Source: Myxococcota bacterium
GTDB taxonomy: Bacteria; Myxococcota_A; UBA9160; SMWR01
Assembly: GCA_039030075.1 (NCBI GenBank)
Contig: JBCCEW010000007.1
Coordinates: 124,001 to 188,000 of the forward strand
Length of the DNA: 64,000 nucleotides
Direction of reading: 5' to 3'
The translations under genes were made by a program, and so were the position numbers. The notes below the pieces were generated by a model that made no database searches, was not told where the DNA came from, and was given only the letters and a program-made list of their open reading frames with translations. Below, piece after piece: positions 16,953 to 24,107 of the stretch (its first letter is position 1; each line of letters opens with the position of its first letter).

Positions 16953-17639
16953 GTGACCCCCGACCCCACACCGCTGGACGTCGAGGTCAGCGCGTCGATC
17001 GGCCGCGTGTCGGCGCTCTTCACACGGCCGGCGGACGCCCGAGCGCAGCTGGTGCTGGCCCACGGCGCCGGCGCCGGCATGCGACACGCGTTTCTCGAAG
17101 GTGTGACCGCGCGCCTCGCCGAGAACGGCATCGCGTGCTTCCGGTACCAGTTCCCCTACTGGGAGGCAGGACGTCGTGCGCCGAACCCGCCGCGCGTCCT
17201 CACGGCCACGGTGCGCGCGGCGGTCGAACGCGCCCACGCGGAGGCCCCCGACCTGCCTCTGTTCGCCGGCGGGAAGTCCCTCGGCGGTCGGATGACGTCG
17301 ACGGCGATGGCCGCAGAGCCCCTGCCCGCAGTGCGGGGGCTCGTGTTCTTCGGTTTTCCACTGCACGCACCCGGAAAACCCGGCAACGAACGCGCCGCAC
17401 ATCTGGCGTCGGTGCCCTGTCCCATGCTGTTCCTCCAGGGCACGCGCGACAAACTCGCGGACCTCGACCTCTTCGCGCCGGTCTTCGACGAGCTGGGCGC
17501 GCGTGCGACGCCACACATCGTCGAGGGCGCCGACCATTCCTTCCAGGTGCTGAAGCGGTCTGGGCGCACCCACGAGGAGGTGCTCGACGAACTCGTGGCC
17601 CAGGTCGGTGCTTTCGCGGACCGGGTGGGGAGCGCCTAG
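16953..17639 (+). CDS. Alpha/beta hydrolase, KANL3/Tex30-like
   Basis: Serine hydrolase-fold protein of 228 residues resembling the KANL3/Tex30 (dienelactone-hydrolase-like) family. The catalytic triad candidates are Ser109 (GGKSLGGRM), Asp166 (GTRDKL) and His195 (GADHSF). An early LAHGAGAGMRH segment supplies the oxyanion region. No signal peptide is seen. A GTG start is used because no ATG lies near the start of homology. It is convergent with the cytochrome P450 gene. The natural substrate of this family is unknown. Confidence 0.82.
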   Translation: MTPDPTPLDVEVSASIGRVSALFTRPADARAQLVLAHGAGAGMRHAFLEGVTARLAENGIACFRYQFPYWEAGRRAPNPPRVLTATVRAAVERAHAEAPDLPLFAGGKSLGGRMTSTAMAAEPLPAVRGLVFFGFPLHAPGKPGNERAAHLASVPCPMLFLQGTRDKLADLDLFAPVFDELGARATPHIVEGADHSFQVLKRSGRTHEEVLDELVAQVGAFADRVGSA

Positions 17640-17644
17640 CGCGC

Positions 17645-17684
17645 GCGCCTGGATTCACGCCGCCAGACTCACGCCGCCAGGCGC
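17645..17684. terminator. Hairpin with duplicated stop segment between convergent genes
   Basis: GCGCCTGG (17645-17652) and CCAGGCGC (17677-17684) are perfect inverted arms. Between and within them TCACGCCGCCAG occurs twice with a 14-base period (17655-17666 and 17669-17680). The second copy encodes the last residues and stop of the P450, so a second LAA-stop codon run follows immediately downstream. It could end both convergent transcripts. Confidence 0.4.
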
Positions 17685-18919
17685 AGCTCGAGCCGCGACC
17701 GTCCGCGCACCAGGAACGAGTCGAGGAACTCCACCTCCGGGCAGGCACGCTCGCAGCGCATCAGGTGGGGCAGCAAGGCCTCCAGCGCGACGCGGGCCTC
17801 GAGGCGCGCCAGCCCGGCTCCGACGCAGAAGTGATGCCCCTGACCGAAAGCCAGGTGGCCGCGCGTGTCGCGCTCGATGTCGAAGGTGTCCGGCGCAGCG
17901 AAGCGTCGCTCGTCCCGGTTGGCGGCGCCGACCAACAGGACGACGTGCGCATCTGCCGGGATCTCGGCGCCGTGCCGCGACAACGTACACCGCGTCGTTC
18001 GGTTGACGATCTGGATCGGGCCGTCCCAGCGAAGCGACTCCTCGATCGCCGCCGGGAGCCAGCGGTCGGGGGCCGCGTGCACCATTGCCAGCTGTTTCGG
18101 GTGGGCGAGCAGGGCGTCGACGGCGTTGCCGATCAGGTTCGTCGTGGTCTCGGTACCCGCCATGAGCAAGAGCTGGACGAAGAGGTACACCTCGAACTCG
18201 CTGAGCTCGAGACCACCGTCATCGGCCTGAAGGAGCTGGCTCAGCAGGTCGTCCCCCGGATCGGCCGCGCGCTCGCGGATGATCGGCTGCAGGTAGTGAC
18301 GGAACTGGGCCATCGCCTCGATCATGCCTCCATCCAGGGAGGCCTCACCGGTCCCCGCCGCGAGGATGGTGTCGGCGAGCTGCTTGAACTTCTCGCGCCG
18401 GCTCGACCCCAGCCCGAGGAGCTCCCCGAGAATGCGCACCGGCAACGGATCGGCCAGGCGCCCGATGACGTCGATCGGGTGGTCTCCCACCATCGGCTCC
18501 AGACAGTCATCCACGATCTCGCGCACCTGCTTCTCGAGATTCTCGATCCGGTCCCGGCGAAAGCTCGGACGCACCAGCGCGCGCATCGCCGCATGGGTGG
18601 CGCCGTCCTGATGGGCGAGCATGCGTGCGCCCCGCGCCTCCAGGGGTGACGTGCGCATGAAACGGAAGTACTGGATGGCCATCCGCAGCCAGTGGAAGGG
18701 GCTCGGGCGATCTCCGGCAGCCAGACCCATCGGCCGCTTCCACTGGGACGAGAACCACTCGGGGTGCCGCAACGCCCAGGAGACATCCTCGAACCGCGAC
18801 AACACCCAGGCGTTGGACTCAGGCGCGTAGTGGATGGGTGCGGTGTCGCGAAGAGCCCGGTAAGCCGAGTATGGGTCGGTCTTGTGCGCGTGAGAATACG
18901 GCTCGAACAGCAGCGGCAT
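17669..18919 (-). CDS. Cytochrome P450 at the end of the igr-like operon
   Basis: Bacterial class I P450 of 416 residues, soluble. Visible hallmarks are the I-helix LLMAGTETTTN (251-261), ExxR at Glu294-Arg297 (EESLR), and the heme loop FGQGHHFCVG (358-367) with Cys365 as the iron ligand. ATG at 18919 sits 8 bases after AGGGG; two in-frame ATGs lie at 18925 and 18940. It is the last gene of the minus-strand operon for steroid side-chain degradation, where mycobacteria place cyp125. The I-helix reads AGTETT rather than the AGNETT I recall for CYP125, so it may be another CYP family doing an analogous hydroxylation. No ferredoxin gene is adjacent. Confidence 0.88.
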   Translation of the reverse strand: MPLLFEPYSHAHKTDPYSAYRALRDTAPIHYAPESNAWVLSRFEDVSWALRHPEWFSSQWKRPMGLAAGDRPSPFHWLRMAIQYFRFMRTSPLEARGARMLAHQDGATHAAMRALVRPSFRRDRIENLEKQVREIVDDCLEPMVGDHPIDVIGRLADPLPVRILGELLGLGSSRREKFKQLADTILAAGTGEASLDGGMIEAMAQFRHYLQPIIRERAADPGDDLLSQLLQADDGGLELSEFEVYLFVQLLLMAGTETTTNLIGNAVDALLAHPKQLAMVHAAPDRWLPAAIEESLRWDGPIQIVNRTTRCTLSRHGAEIPADAHVVLLVGAANRDERRFAAPDTFDIERDTRGHLAFGQGHHFCVGAGLARLEARVALEALLPHLMRCERACPEVEFLDSFLVRGRSRLELRLAA

Positions 18920-18980
18920 CCGCATCACCCCTGCAAGCAATCATATGGAGCCAGCCAGCGAGCATCCACCCCAAAAACGA

Positions 18981-18994
18981 GTGACGGGCGTCAC
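18981..18994. promoter_or_regulatory. Palindromic operator-like site before the P450
   Basis: GTGACG-GG-CGTCAC is a perfect inverted repeat with 6-bp arms in the 98-base gap between the aldolase and P450 genes, about 62 bases ahead of the P450 start. It could be an operator for separate P450 control. No clear -10/-35 pair was found. Confidence 0.3.
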
Positions 18995-19017
18995 CAGGCA
19001 GTGATGGGGCCGGCCGG

Positions 19018-20202
19018 TCAGACAGCGCCGAGGATCAACCCGCTGGTGGGGACGCCCGTGCCCGCCGTGACCAGCACGTGCTCGACCCCGTCGACCGGGT
19101 TGTGCGAGGTTCCGCGCACCTGACGGACGCCTTCGGCGATGCCGTTCATCCCGTGGATGTAGGCCTCCCCCAGCTGGCCCCCATGGGTGTTGATCGGGAG
19201 CCGACCGCCGAGCTCGATATGGCCTTCGCGCACGAAGTCCTTCGCCTCGCCGCGGCCACAGAAGCCGAACTCCTCGAGCTGCGTGAGCACGAAGGGCGTG
19301 AAGTGGTCGTAGATGATCGCGGTCTGGATGTCCTCGGGGCCGACCTCGGCGGTCTCGTAGAGCTGGCGGGCCACCAGCCCCATCTCGGGAAGCCCCGTGA
19401 TTTCCGGCGTGTAGTAGCCGGTCATCATCTGCTGTTCTGTGATGGCGCCCTGGGCGGCGGCCGCGACGCGGACCGGCGGCTGACGCAGATCTCGCGCCCG
19501 CTCGAGGCTCGTCAACACGACCGCCACCGCTCCGTCACTCTCCTGACAGCAGTCCAGCAGGTGCAACGGCTCGACGATCCAGCGGGAGTTCTGGTGGTCC
19601 TCGAGGGTGATCGGCTTCTCGTAGAACCAGGCCGAGGGGTTGGTGGCGGCGTGCTTGCGATCCGCAACGGCAACCCGACCGAAGTCTTCGCTGGTCGCCC
19701 CGTACTCGTGCATGTAGCGCTGGGCATTCATCGCCACCCAGGACGCGGGGGTGAGCAACCCGTAGGGCGAGTGCCAGCCGAAGTGGATGGTTTCGGTGCG
19801 AGGCGTCAGCGCCTGCCCCTGCACGCCGGTGCCGAAGCGCTGCTCGGAGCGTTCGTTCATGGCGCGATAGCAGACGACGACTTCACAAACGCCGGACGCG
19901 ATCGCCATCGCCCCCTGCAAGAGCGGAGCACAGGCGGCACCACCGCCGAAGTGGGTCCGCCCGAAGAAGCGCAGGTCACCCCCGCCCAGAGCGCGGTTGA
20001 CCTCGATCTCCGGGTTGTTGTCCATCGTGTAGGTGGCCATGCCGTCGACGTCGCTCGGCGGGATGCCGGCATCTTCGAGCGCAGCGGAGATCGCCTCGAC
20101 GGCGAGCCTCAGCTCGGAGCGGCCCGAGGCCTTCGAGAACTCGGTGGCGCCGATCCCGACGATCGCCGCTTTGTCCTTCAGGTCGTTCGCGAAGCCGGTC
20201 AC
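19018..20202 (-). CDS. Thiolase-fold aldolase, Ltp2-like (steroid side-chain retro-aldolase)
   Basis: Thiolase-superfamily protein of 394 residues that resembles Ltp2/SCP-x-type enzymes. In a hand alignment the thiolase nucleophile Cys position falls on Gly in HFGGGAACAPLLQ, so ordinary thiolysis is unlikely. The conserved C-terminal GG block (NTHGGQLGEAYIHG) and YDHFTPFVL remain. In the igr system of mycobacteria Ltp2 partners with the DUF35 domain of ChsH2 to release propionyl-CoA by retro-aldol cleavage, giving a C17-keto steroid. The GTG start overlaps the stop of the MaoC gene (GTGA), and the DUF35 partner is encoded in the same operon, which supports this role. Confidence 0.82.
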   Translation of the reverse strand: MTGFANDLKDKAAIVGIGATEFSKASGRSELRLAVEAISAALEDAGIPPSDVDGMATYTMDNNPEIEVNRALGGGDLRFFGRTHFGGGAACAPLLQGAMAIASGVCEVVVCYRAMNERSEQRFGTGVQGQALTPRTETIHFGWHSPYGLLTPASWVAMNAQRYMHEYGATSEDFGRVAVADRKHAATNPSAWFYEKPITLEDHQNSRWIVEPLHLLDCCQESDGAVAVVLTSLERARDLRQPPVRVAAAAQGAITEQQMMTGYYTPEITGLPEMGLVARQLYETAEVGPEDIQTAIIYDHFTPFVLTQLEEFGFCGRGEAKDFVREGHIELGGRLPINTHGGQLGEAYIHGMNGIAEGVRQVRGTSHNPVDGVEHVLVTAGTGVPTSGLILGAV

Positions 20203-20621
20203 GAGGGAAGCACCACCACCACTTCGCCCCGCACGTGATGACCGAGGTCGTTCTCGCCGACCACGGCCACCGTGACCTCCCCGCCCGACGCCTTCGACTT
20301 GACCTCGCCACGCAGACGCATCGTGTCGCCGGGGTAGTTGGGCGCGCCCAGGCCGATGTCGACCGAGCGGATCAGCGCTTCGGGCCCGGCCCAGTCGGTC
20401 ACGTATCGCCCGACGAACCCGTTCGTCGTCAGGATGTTCATGAAGATGTCCGTCGAGCCGCGCTGCTTGGCGAGCTCGGCGTCGTGGTGGACATCCTGGT
20501 AGTCGCGCGAAGCGATGGCACCGGCGACGATCGTCGTCCGGGTGATCGGGACCTCGAGGGTCGGCAGTGCGTCCCCCTCCGCGATCTCGGGGTAGCGCAG
20601 CGTCGCTCGGCTCTCGCTCAT
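20199..20621 (-). CDS. chsH1: MaoC-like hydratase subunit, ChsH1-like
   Basis: Single hot-dog protein of 140 residues. The catalytic region reads SRDYQDVHHDAEL (Asp40, His45/46), followed by DIFMNILTTNGFVGRYVTDWAGP. From memory both stretches closely resemble mycobacterial ChsH1 (Rv3541c), the active half of the ChsH1-ChsH2 enoyl-CoA hydratase acting on the 3-carbon steroid side chain. The ATG at 20621 has GGAGG six bases upstream. The stop overlaps the aldolase start by 4 bases. The gene symbol is given by this resemblance and operon context; activity is not proven by sequence. Confidence 0.85.
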   Translation of the reverse strand: MSESRATLRYPEIAEGDALPTLEVPITRTTIVAGAIASRDYQDVHHDAELAKQRGSTDIFMNILTTNGFVGRYVTDWAGPEALIRSVDIGLGAPNYPGDTMRLRGEVKSKASGGEVTVAVVGENDLGHHVRGEVVVVLPS

Positions 20622-20647
20622 CACGCCTCCGGAGTCGCCCTGGACCT

Positions 20648-21778
20648 CTAGGCCTCGAGCTGGGCGTAGGCGTCGCTCACCAGATGGCTGCCGAGATCGG
20701 CCAGGGTCTGGTTGGCCCCGCCGATCAACAGCTCGTTCTGCTTCGCCCACAAGAAGTAGCGGTGGATCGGATACTCGATGTCCGAGCCGATGCCGCCGTG
20801 CAGGTGCTGCGCGGTGTGCACGACCCGGTGGCCGGCCGTGGCCGCCCACCACTTCGCCGTCGCGATCTCGGCCGTGGCGTCGCGCCCTTCGGCGATGCGC
20901 GAGGCGGCCTGCATCACCACGCCTCGCAGCGCCTCGACGTCGATCCACGCGTCGGCAGCGCGCAGGGCGACCCCCTGGAACGTGCCGATCGGCTTCCCGA
21001 ACTGCTTGCGCTCGGAGACGTAGGTCGCCGTCTGCTTCGTGGCGCCCGCCGTCACGCCGACCTGGATCGCGGCCAGCGCGATCGCCGTTCGCTGTTCGAG
21101 GAAGCGCACGATCTCCTGCCCACCGTCGGGCGCGCCCAGCACATCGAGGGCCATCGCACCCGACAACTCGACCCGCCACTGCGGCTCGCCGTTCGTGATC
21201 ACCTGGCGCTCGAGGGTCACACCGGGACCCTTCGGGTCGACCAGGAACACCCCGACGCCGCCGCCGCAGCGGGCCGGCACCAGCAGCGCGCGTGCGAGAT
21301 CGGCCGCGGCAACGCAGTGCTTCTCGCCGTCGAGGCGCCAGCCGTCTCCGGAACGAATCGCTTCGGTGCGCGGCTGCGCGGCATTGGAGCTCGCGTACTC
21401 GACGAGGGCGGCCGAGAGCACCGCCTCGTCCTCGGCCACCGGGCGCAGCCAGGTCTCCTGCTGTTCGGGCGTGCCGAACTCGGCGATCGGCATGGCACCG
21501 AGGACGGCCGTCGCGAGGAGCGGCACGGGCGCGAGGTGACGTCCCTGCTCTTCGAGCACGACGCACAGCTCTTCGATCCCGAAGCCGCCGCCGCCGAGCT
21601 CTTCGGGAATCGCCAGGGCCGTCAGGTTGGCGCGCGCGAGCTCACCCCAGAGCTCGAGATCGAACCAGGCTTCGCCCTTTTCGAGCTCGAGCAAGCGGTC
21701 GTGCGTGACGCGGTCGCCGAGGATCTGCTGGGCGAGCGCGCGAATCGCTTCTTGTTCTTCGGTGAGTGCGAAATCCAT
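20648..21778 (-). CDS. Acyl-CoA dehydrogenase subunit, ChsE1/FadE28-like
   Basis: Acyl-CoA dehydrogenase of 376 residues, the shorter partner of a heteromeric pair. It retains the FAD-contacting block YVSERKQFGKPIGTFQGVA (about 263-281) and a C-terminal HGGIGSDIEYPIHRYF. Heteromeric alpha2-beta2 dehydrogenases (ChsE1-ChsE2 = FadE28-FadE29) build each FAD site from both subunits; this subunit supplies the R-x2-FG motif that its partner at 22758-23933 lacks. It dehydrogenates a short steroid side-chain CoA thioester in that system. The ATG at 21778 follows AGAGGTGG. It sits 26 bases upstream of the chsH1-like gene. Confidence 0.85.
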   Translation of the reverse strand: MDFALTEEQEAIRALAQQILGDRVTHDRLLELEKGEAWFDLELWGELARANLTALAIPEELGGGGFGIEELCVVLEEQGRHLAPVPLLATAVLGAMPIAEFGTPEQQETWLRPVAEDEAVLSAALVEYASSNAAQPRTEAIRSGDGWRLDGEKHCVAAADLARALLVPARCGGGVGVFLVDPKGPGVTLERQVITNGEPQWRVELSGAMALDVLGAPDGGQEIVRFLEQRTAIALAAIQVGVTAGATKQTATYVSERKQFGKPIGTFQGVALRAADAWIDVEALRGVVMQAASRIAEGRDATAEIATAKWWAATAGHRVVHTAQHLHGGIGSDIEYPIHRYFLWAKQNELLIGGANQTLADLGSHLVSDAYAQLEA

Positions 21779-21808
21779 GGATCCACCTCTGGGCGATTGG
21801 GTTTGGGA

Positions 21809-22747
21809 CTAGGCGTCGGGAACGGCGTGGAACAGGGGCAAGACGAGGTCTTCGTCCACGCGGGTGAATTCGACTTCGACGGGCATGCCGATCGTGATGT
21901 CGGCCGGGTCGACGCCGACCAGGTTCGACACGACCCGCGTACCCTCTTCGAGCTCGACGAGGACGATCGCGTTCGGGTATGCGAAGGGCGGGATCGCCGG
22001 GTGGTGGGCGACGACGAAGCTGTAGACCTCGCCCCGCCCGGAAGAGACCACGAAGCCCCGCTGGAGCGATTGACACTTCGGGCACATCGGTGTCGGCGGA
22101 TGCTGCAGGTGCCCGCAGTCGAGACAGCGCTGGATGCGCAGCTCGCCCTGGGCCACGCCCTCCCAGAAGAAGGCGTTGTCCGTATTCTGCGCGGGCTTCG
22201 GGCGCGGGAGCGCTGCTGCCGACGGTTTCGCAGCGGGCGGTATGAACTTCAGCAGGCGGAAGGTCATGCGAGCGACCTCTTCGCCCTCGGCATCGCGATA
22301 GACCAGCAGCTCGTCGACGAAGCGACCGATGCCGAGCGCCGTCTTCTTCTCCGGGGAGACGCTCGCCACCTGGGTGGTGACGCTGAGCCGGTCTCCATCG
22401 CGCAGGTAGCGCGCGTAGTCCTGGCGACAGTTGGTGGCGACCACCGACGTGTAGCCGGCTTCGTCCAGGAGTCGGAGCACCTCTCCCGCAGGCTCGACCC
22501 CGCCCTCTCGGGCCGGCGGTCGGAGCCCGCGCATGGTCCAGGCCTGCAGCATGGTGGGCGGCGCGACGCACTCACCGTGCACCGACTTCGCCGCGAAATC
22601 GGCGTCGAGGTACACCGGGTTGTCATCGCCGACCGCGTCGCACCAGTGGCGCACCATCGGCGTGTTGACGGCGTCGCGCGCCTGCTCGGCCGGTCCCTCG
22701 CGTCCCAACCAGGGCGCGAGCTGTTCTTCCAAGGCGTCGGGGGGCAC
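21809..22747 (-). CDS. chsH2: MaoC-DUF35 fusion, ChsH2-like
   Basis: Two-domain protein of 312 residues: an N-terminal MaoC-like hot-dog domain (about 1-170) and a C-terminal DUF35 domain with a zinc ribbon (Cys208, Cys211, Cys222, Cys225 in QRCLDCGHLQ and MCPKCQ) followed by an OB-fold (GRGEVYSFVVAHHPAIPPF). This fusion is the architecture of mycobacterial ChsH2 (Rv3542c): the MaoC half pairs with ChsH1 to make the hydratase, and the DUF35 half binds and activates Ltp2. It lies between the two dehydrogenase genes and starts at GTG 11 bases after the upstream stop. Assignment rests on fusion architecture plus operon content. Confidence 0.85.
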   Translation of the reverse strand: MPPDALEEQLAPWLGREGPAEQARDAVNTPMVRHWCDAVGDDNPVYLDADFAAKSVHGECVAPPTMLQAWTMRGLRPPAREGGVEPAGEVLRLLDEAGYTSVVATNCRQDYARYLRDGDRLSVTTQVASVSPEKKTALGIGRFVDELLVYRDAEGEEVARMTFRLLKFIPPAAKPSAAALPRPKPAQNTDNAFFWEGVAQGELRIQRCLDCGHLQHPPTPMCPKCQSLQRGFVVSSGRGEVYSFVVAHHPAIPPFAYPNAIVLVELEEGTRVVSNLVGVDPADITIGMPVEVEFTRVDEDLVLPLFHAVPDA

Positions 22748-22757
22748 GGGGGAAGCG

Positions 22758-23933
22758 CTAGCGACCCGCGCGGGGCAGACCGAGCCCGAACATACCGATG
22801 AGCTCGCGTTGCACCTCGTTCACGCCGCCGCCGAAGGTGTTGATCTGGCAGGCGCGCCACTCGGTCTCGAGCTCGCCGCGCAGCACGTCGCCGGCGCTGC
22901 CGCGCTTGACGGCGCCCGGCATCCCGACCACTTCGAGCAGCAAGCGGTAGACCTCGATCACGGCCTCGGTGCTGTGCACCTTCGATGCCGACGCCATTGC
23001 AGGATCGACGACGCCCTGTTCGAGCTGCCACGCCATGCGCCAGTTGAAGACCTTCATGGCTTCGAGGCGGGCGTGGGCCTCCCCGAGGCAGGACTGCACC
23101 CAGGGCTTCTCGGCCACCGACTGGCCGTCTTCGGCCTCGGTCTTGCGCGCCCACTCGAGGGTGTCCTCGAAGAGCTTCTGCGCGTAGGTGCTGAACGCCG
23201 CGAGCCCGATGCGCTCGTGGTTGAGCTGCAGGGTGATCAGCCGCCAGCCCTTGTTGACCTCTCCGACGACCATGTCGACGGGAACCCGCACGTTCTCGTA
23301 GTAGCTCATGCAGGTGTGACCGCCGCCGACGGTGTGGATCGGCGCGCTCGAGAAGCCCGGATCCTTCGTGTCGACGATCAACATCGTGATGCCCTTGTGC
23401 TTCGGGGCGTCGGGATCGGTGCGCACGGCGAGCCACACGTAGTCGGCAGAGTCGGCACCACTCGTGAACATCTTCGTGCCGTTGATGACGTAGTGGTCCC
23501 CGTCGAGCACGGCTTCGGTCTTGAGTGCGGCGAGGTCCGTGCCGGCGTCGGGCTCGGAGTAGCCGATCGCGAAATGGATCTCGCCGGCGAGGATGCCGCG
23601 CAGGAACTTCTGCTTCTGCGCTTCCGTGCCCGCTTCCATCAAGCAGGGCCCGACCGTGTTGAGCGTGACGAAGGGGATCGGCGCGCCGGCACGGCGTGCT
23701 TCCTCGAACCAGATCATCTGCTCGATCGCCGTGCGGCCCTGACCGCCGTACTCGGTGGGCCAACCGACGCCCAGCCAGCCGTCCTTGCCCATCTGGCGGA
23801 CGATTTCCTTGTGCAGCGGGCCGTTCTCGAGCCCCACCAGCTTCGGCCGGACCTCGGGCGTGATCAGCTTCGCGAAGTAGTCGCGGAGTTCGGCGCGCAG
23901 CGCCTTCTGTTCGGGGGTGTAGTCGACATGCAT
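22758..23933 (-). CDS. Acyl-CoA dehydrogenase subunit, ChsE2/FadE29-like
   Basis: Acyl-CoA dehydrogenase of 391 residues, first gene of the igr-like operon. It has the family blocks EIHFAIGYSEPDAGTDLA and the C-terminal FAD-binding TFGGGVNEVQRELI, but lacks the R-x2-FG-x6-Q motif, which its partner at 20648-21778 supplies. The N-terminal MHVDYTPEQKALRAELRDYF and the core closely resemble what I recall of FadE29 (Rv3543c). The start at 23933 has GGAGAG upstream; a longer frame to 23981 would run into the operator-like palindrome. With its partner it should form an alpha2-beta2 dehydrogenase for short steroid side-chain CoA esters. Confidence 0.86.
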   Translation of the reverse strand: MHVDYTPEQKALRAELRDYFAKLITPEVRPKLVGLENGPLHKEIVRQMGKDGWLGVGWPTEYGGQGRTAIEQMIWFEEARRAGAPIPFVTLNTVGPCLMEAGTEAQKQKFLRGILAGEIHFAIGYSEPDAGTDLAALKTEAVLDGDHYVINGTKMFTSGADSADYVWLAVRTDPDAPKHKGITMLIVDTKDPGFSSAPIHTVGGGHTCMSYYENVRVPVDMVVGEVNKGWRLITLQLNHERIGLAAFSTYAQKLFEDTLEWARKTEAEDGQSVAEKPWVQSCLGEAHARLEAMKVFNWRMAWQLEQGVVDPAMASASKVHSTEAVIEVYRLLLEVVGMPGAVKRGSAGDVLRGELETEWRACQINTFGGGVNEVQRELIGMFGLGLPRAGR

Positions 23934-23979
23934 GGGAGAACTCTCCGGCTGCGCGGACGGCGGGCCCGCTCGAAATGGC

Positions 23980-24011
23980 ACTTAGTCAAGCGACCAAGTT
24001 GGGAAAGGATA
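23980..24011 (-). promoter_or_regulatory. Promoter and operator-like palindrome of the igr-like operon
   Basis: ACTTAGTC (23980-23987), a 4-base spacer AAGC and GACCAAGT (23992-23999) form an inverted repeat with one mismatch, typical in size for a TetR-family operator. On the minus strand TATCCT (24011-24006) is a plausible -10, so transcription would start inside or just before the palindrome, a good place for repression. No convincing -35 was found. Confidence 0.4.
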
Positions 24012-24107
24012 GCGTGTCGCCCGGAAACGGCCCCGCGCCGGGCGGCGGGTCCGTAACTTGCTGATTTTGTTCTGAGAACTCGGCCTCCTGCGAGGCGGGC
24101 GAGGGGC

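Noticed and set aside
17669-18919. Naming the P450 CYP125
   Set aside because: The operon position fits, but the I-helix reads AGTETT instead of the AGNETT I recall for CYP125, and general features fit several bacterial CYP families.
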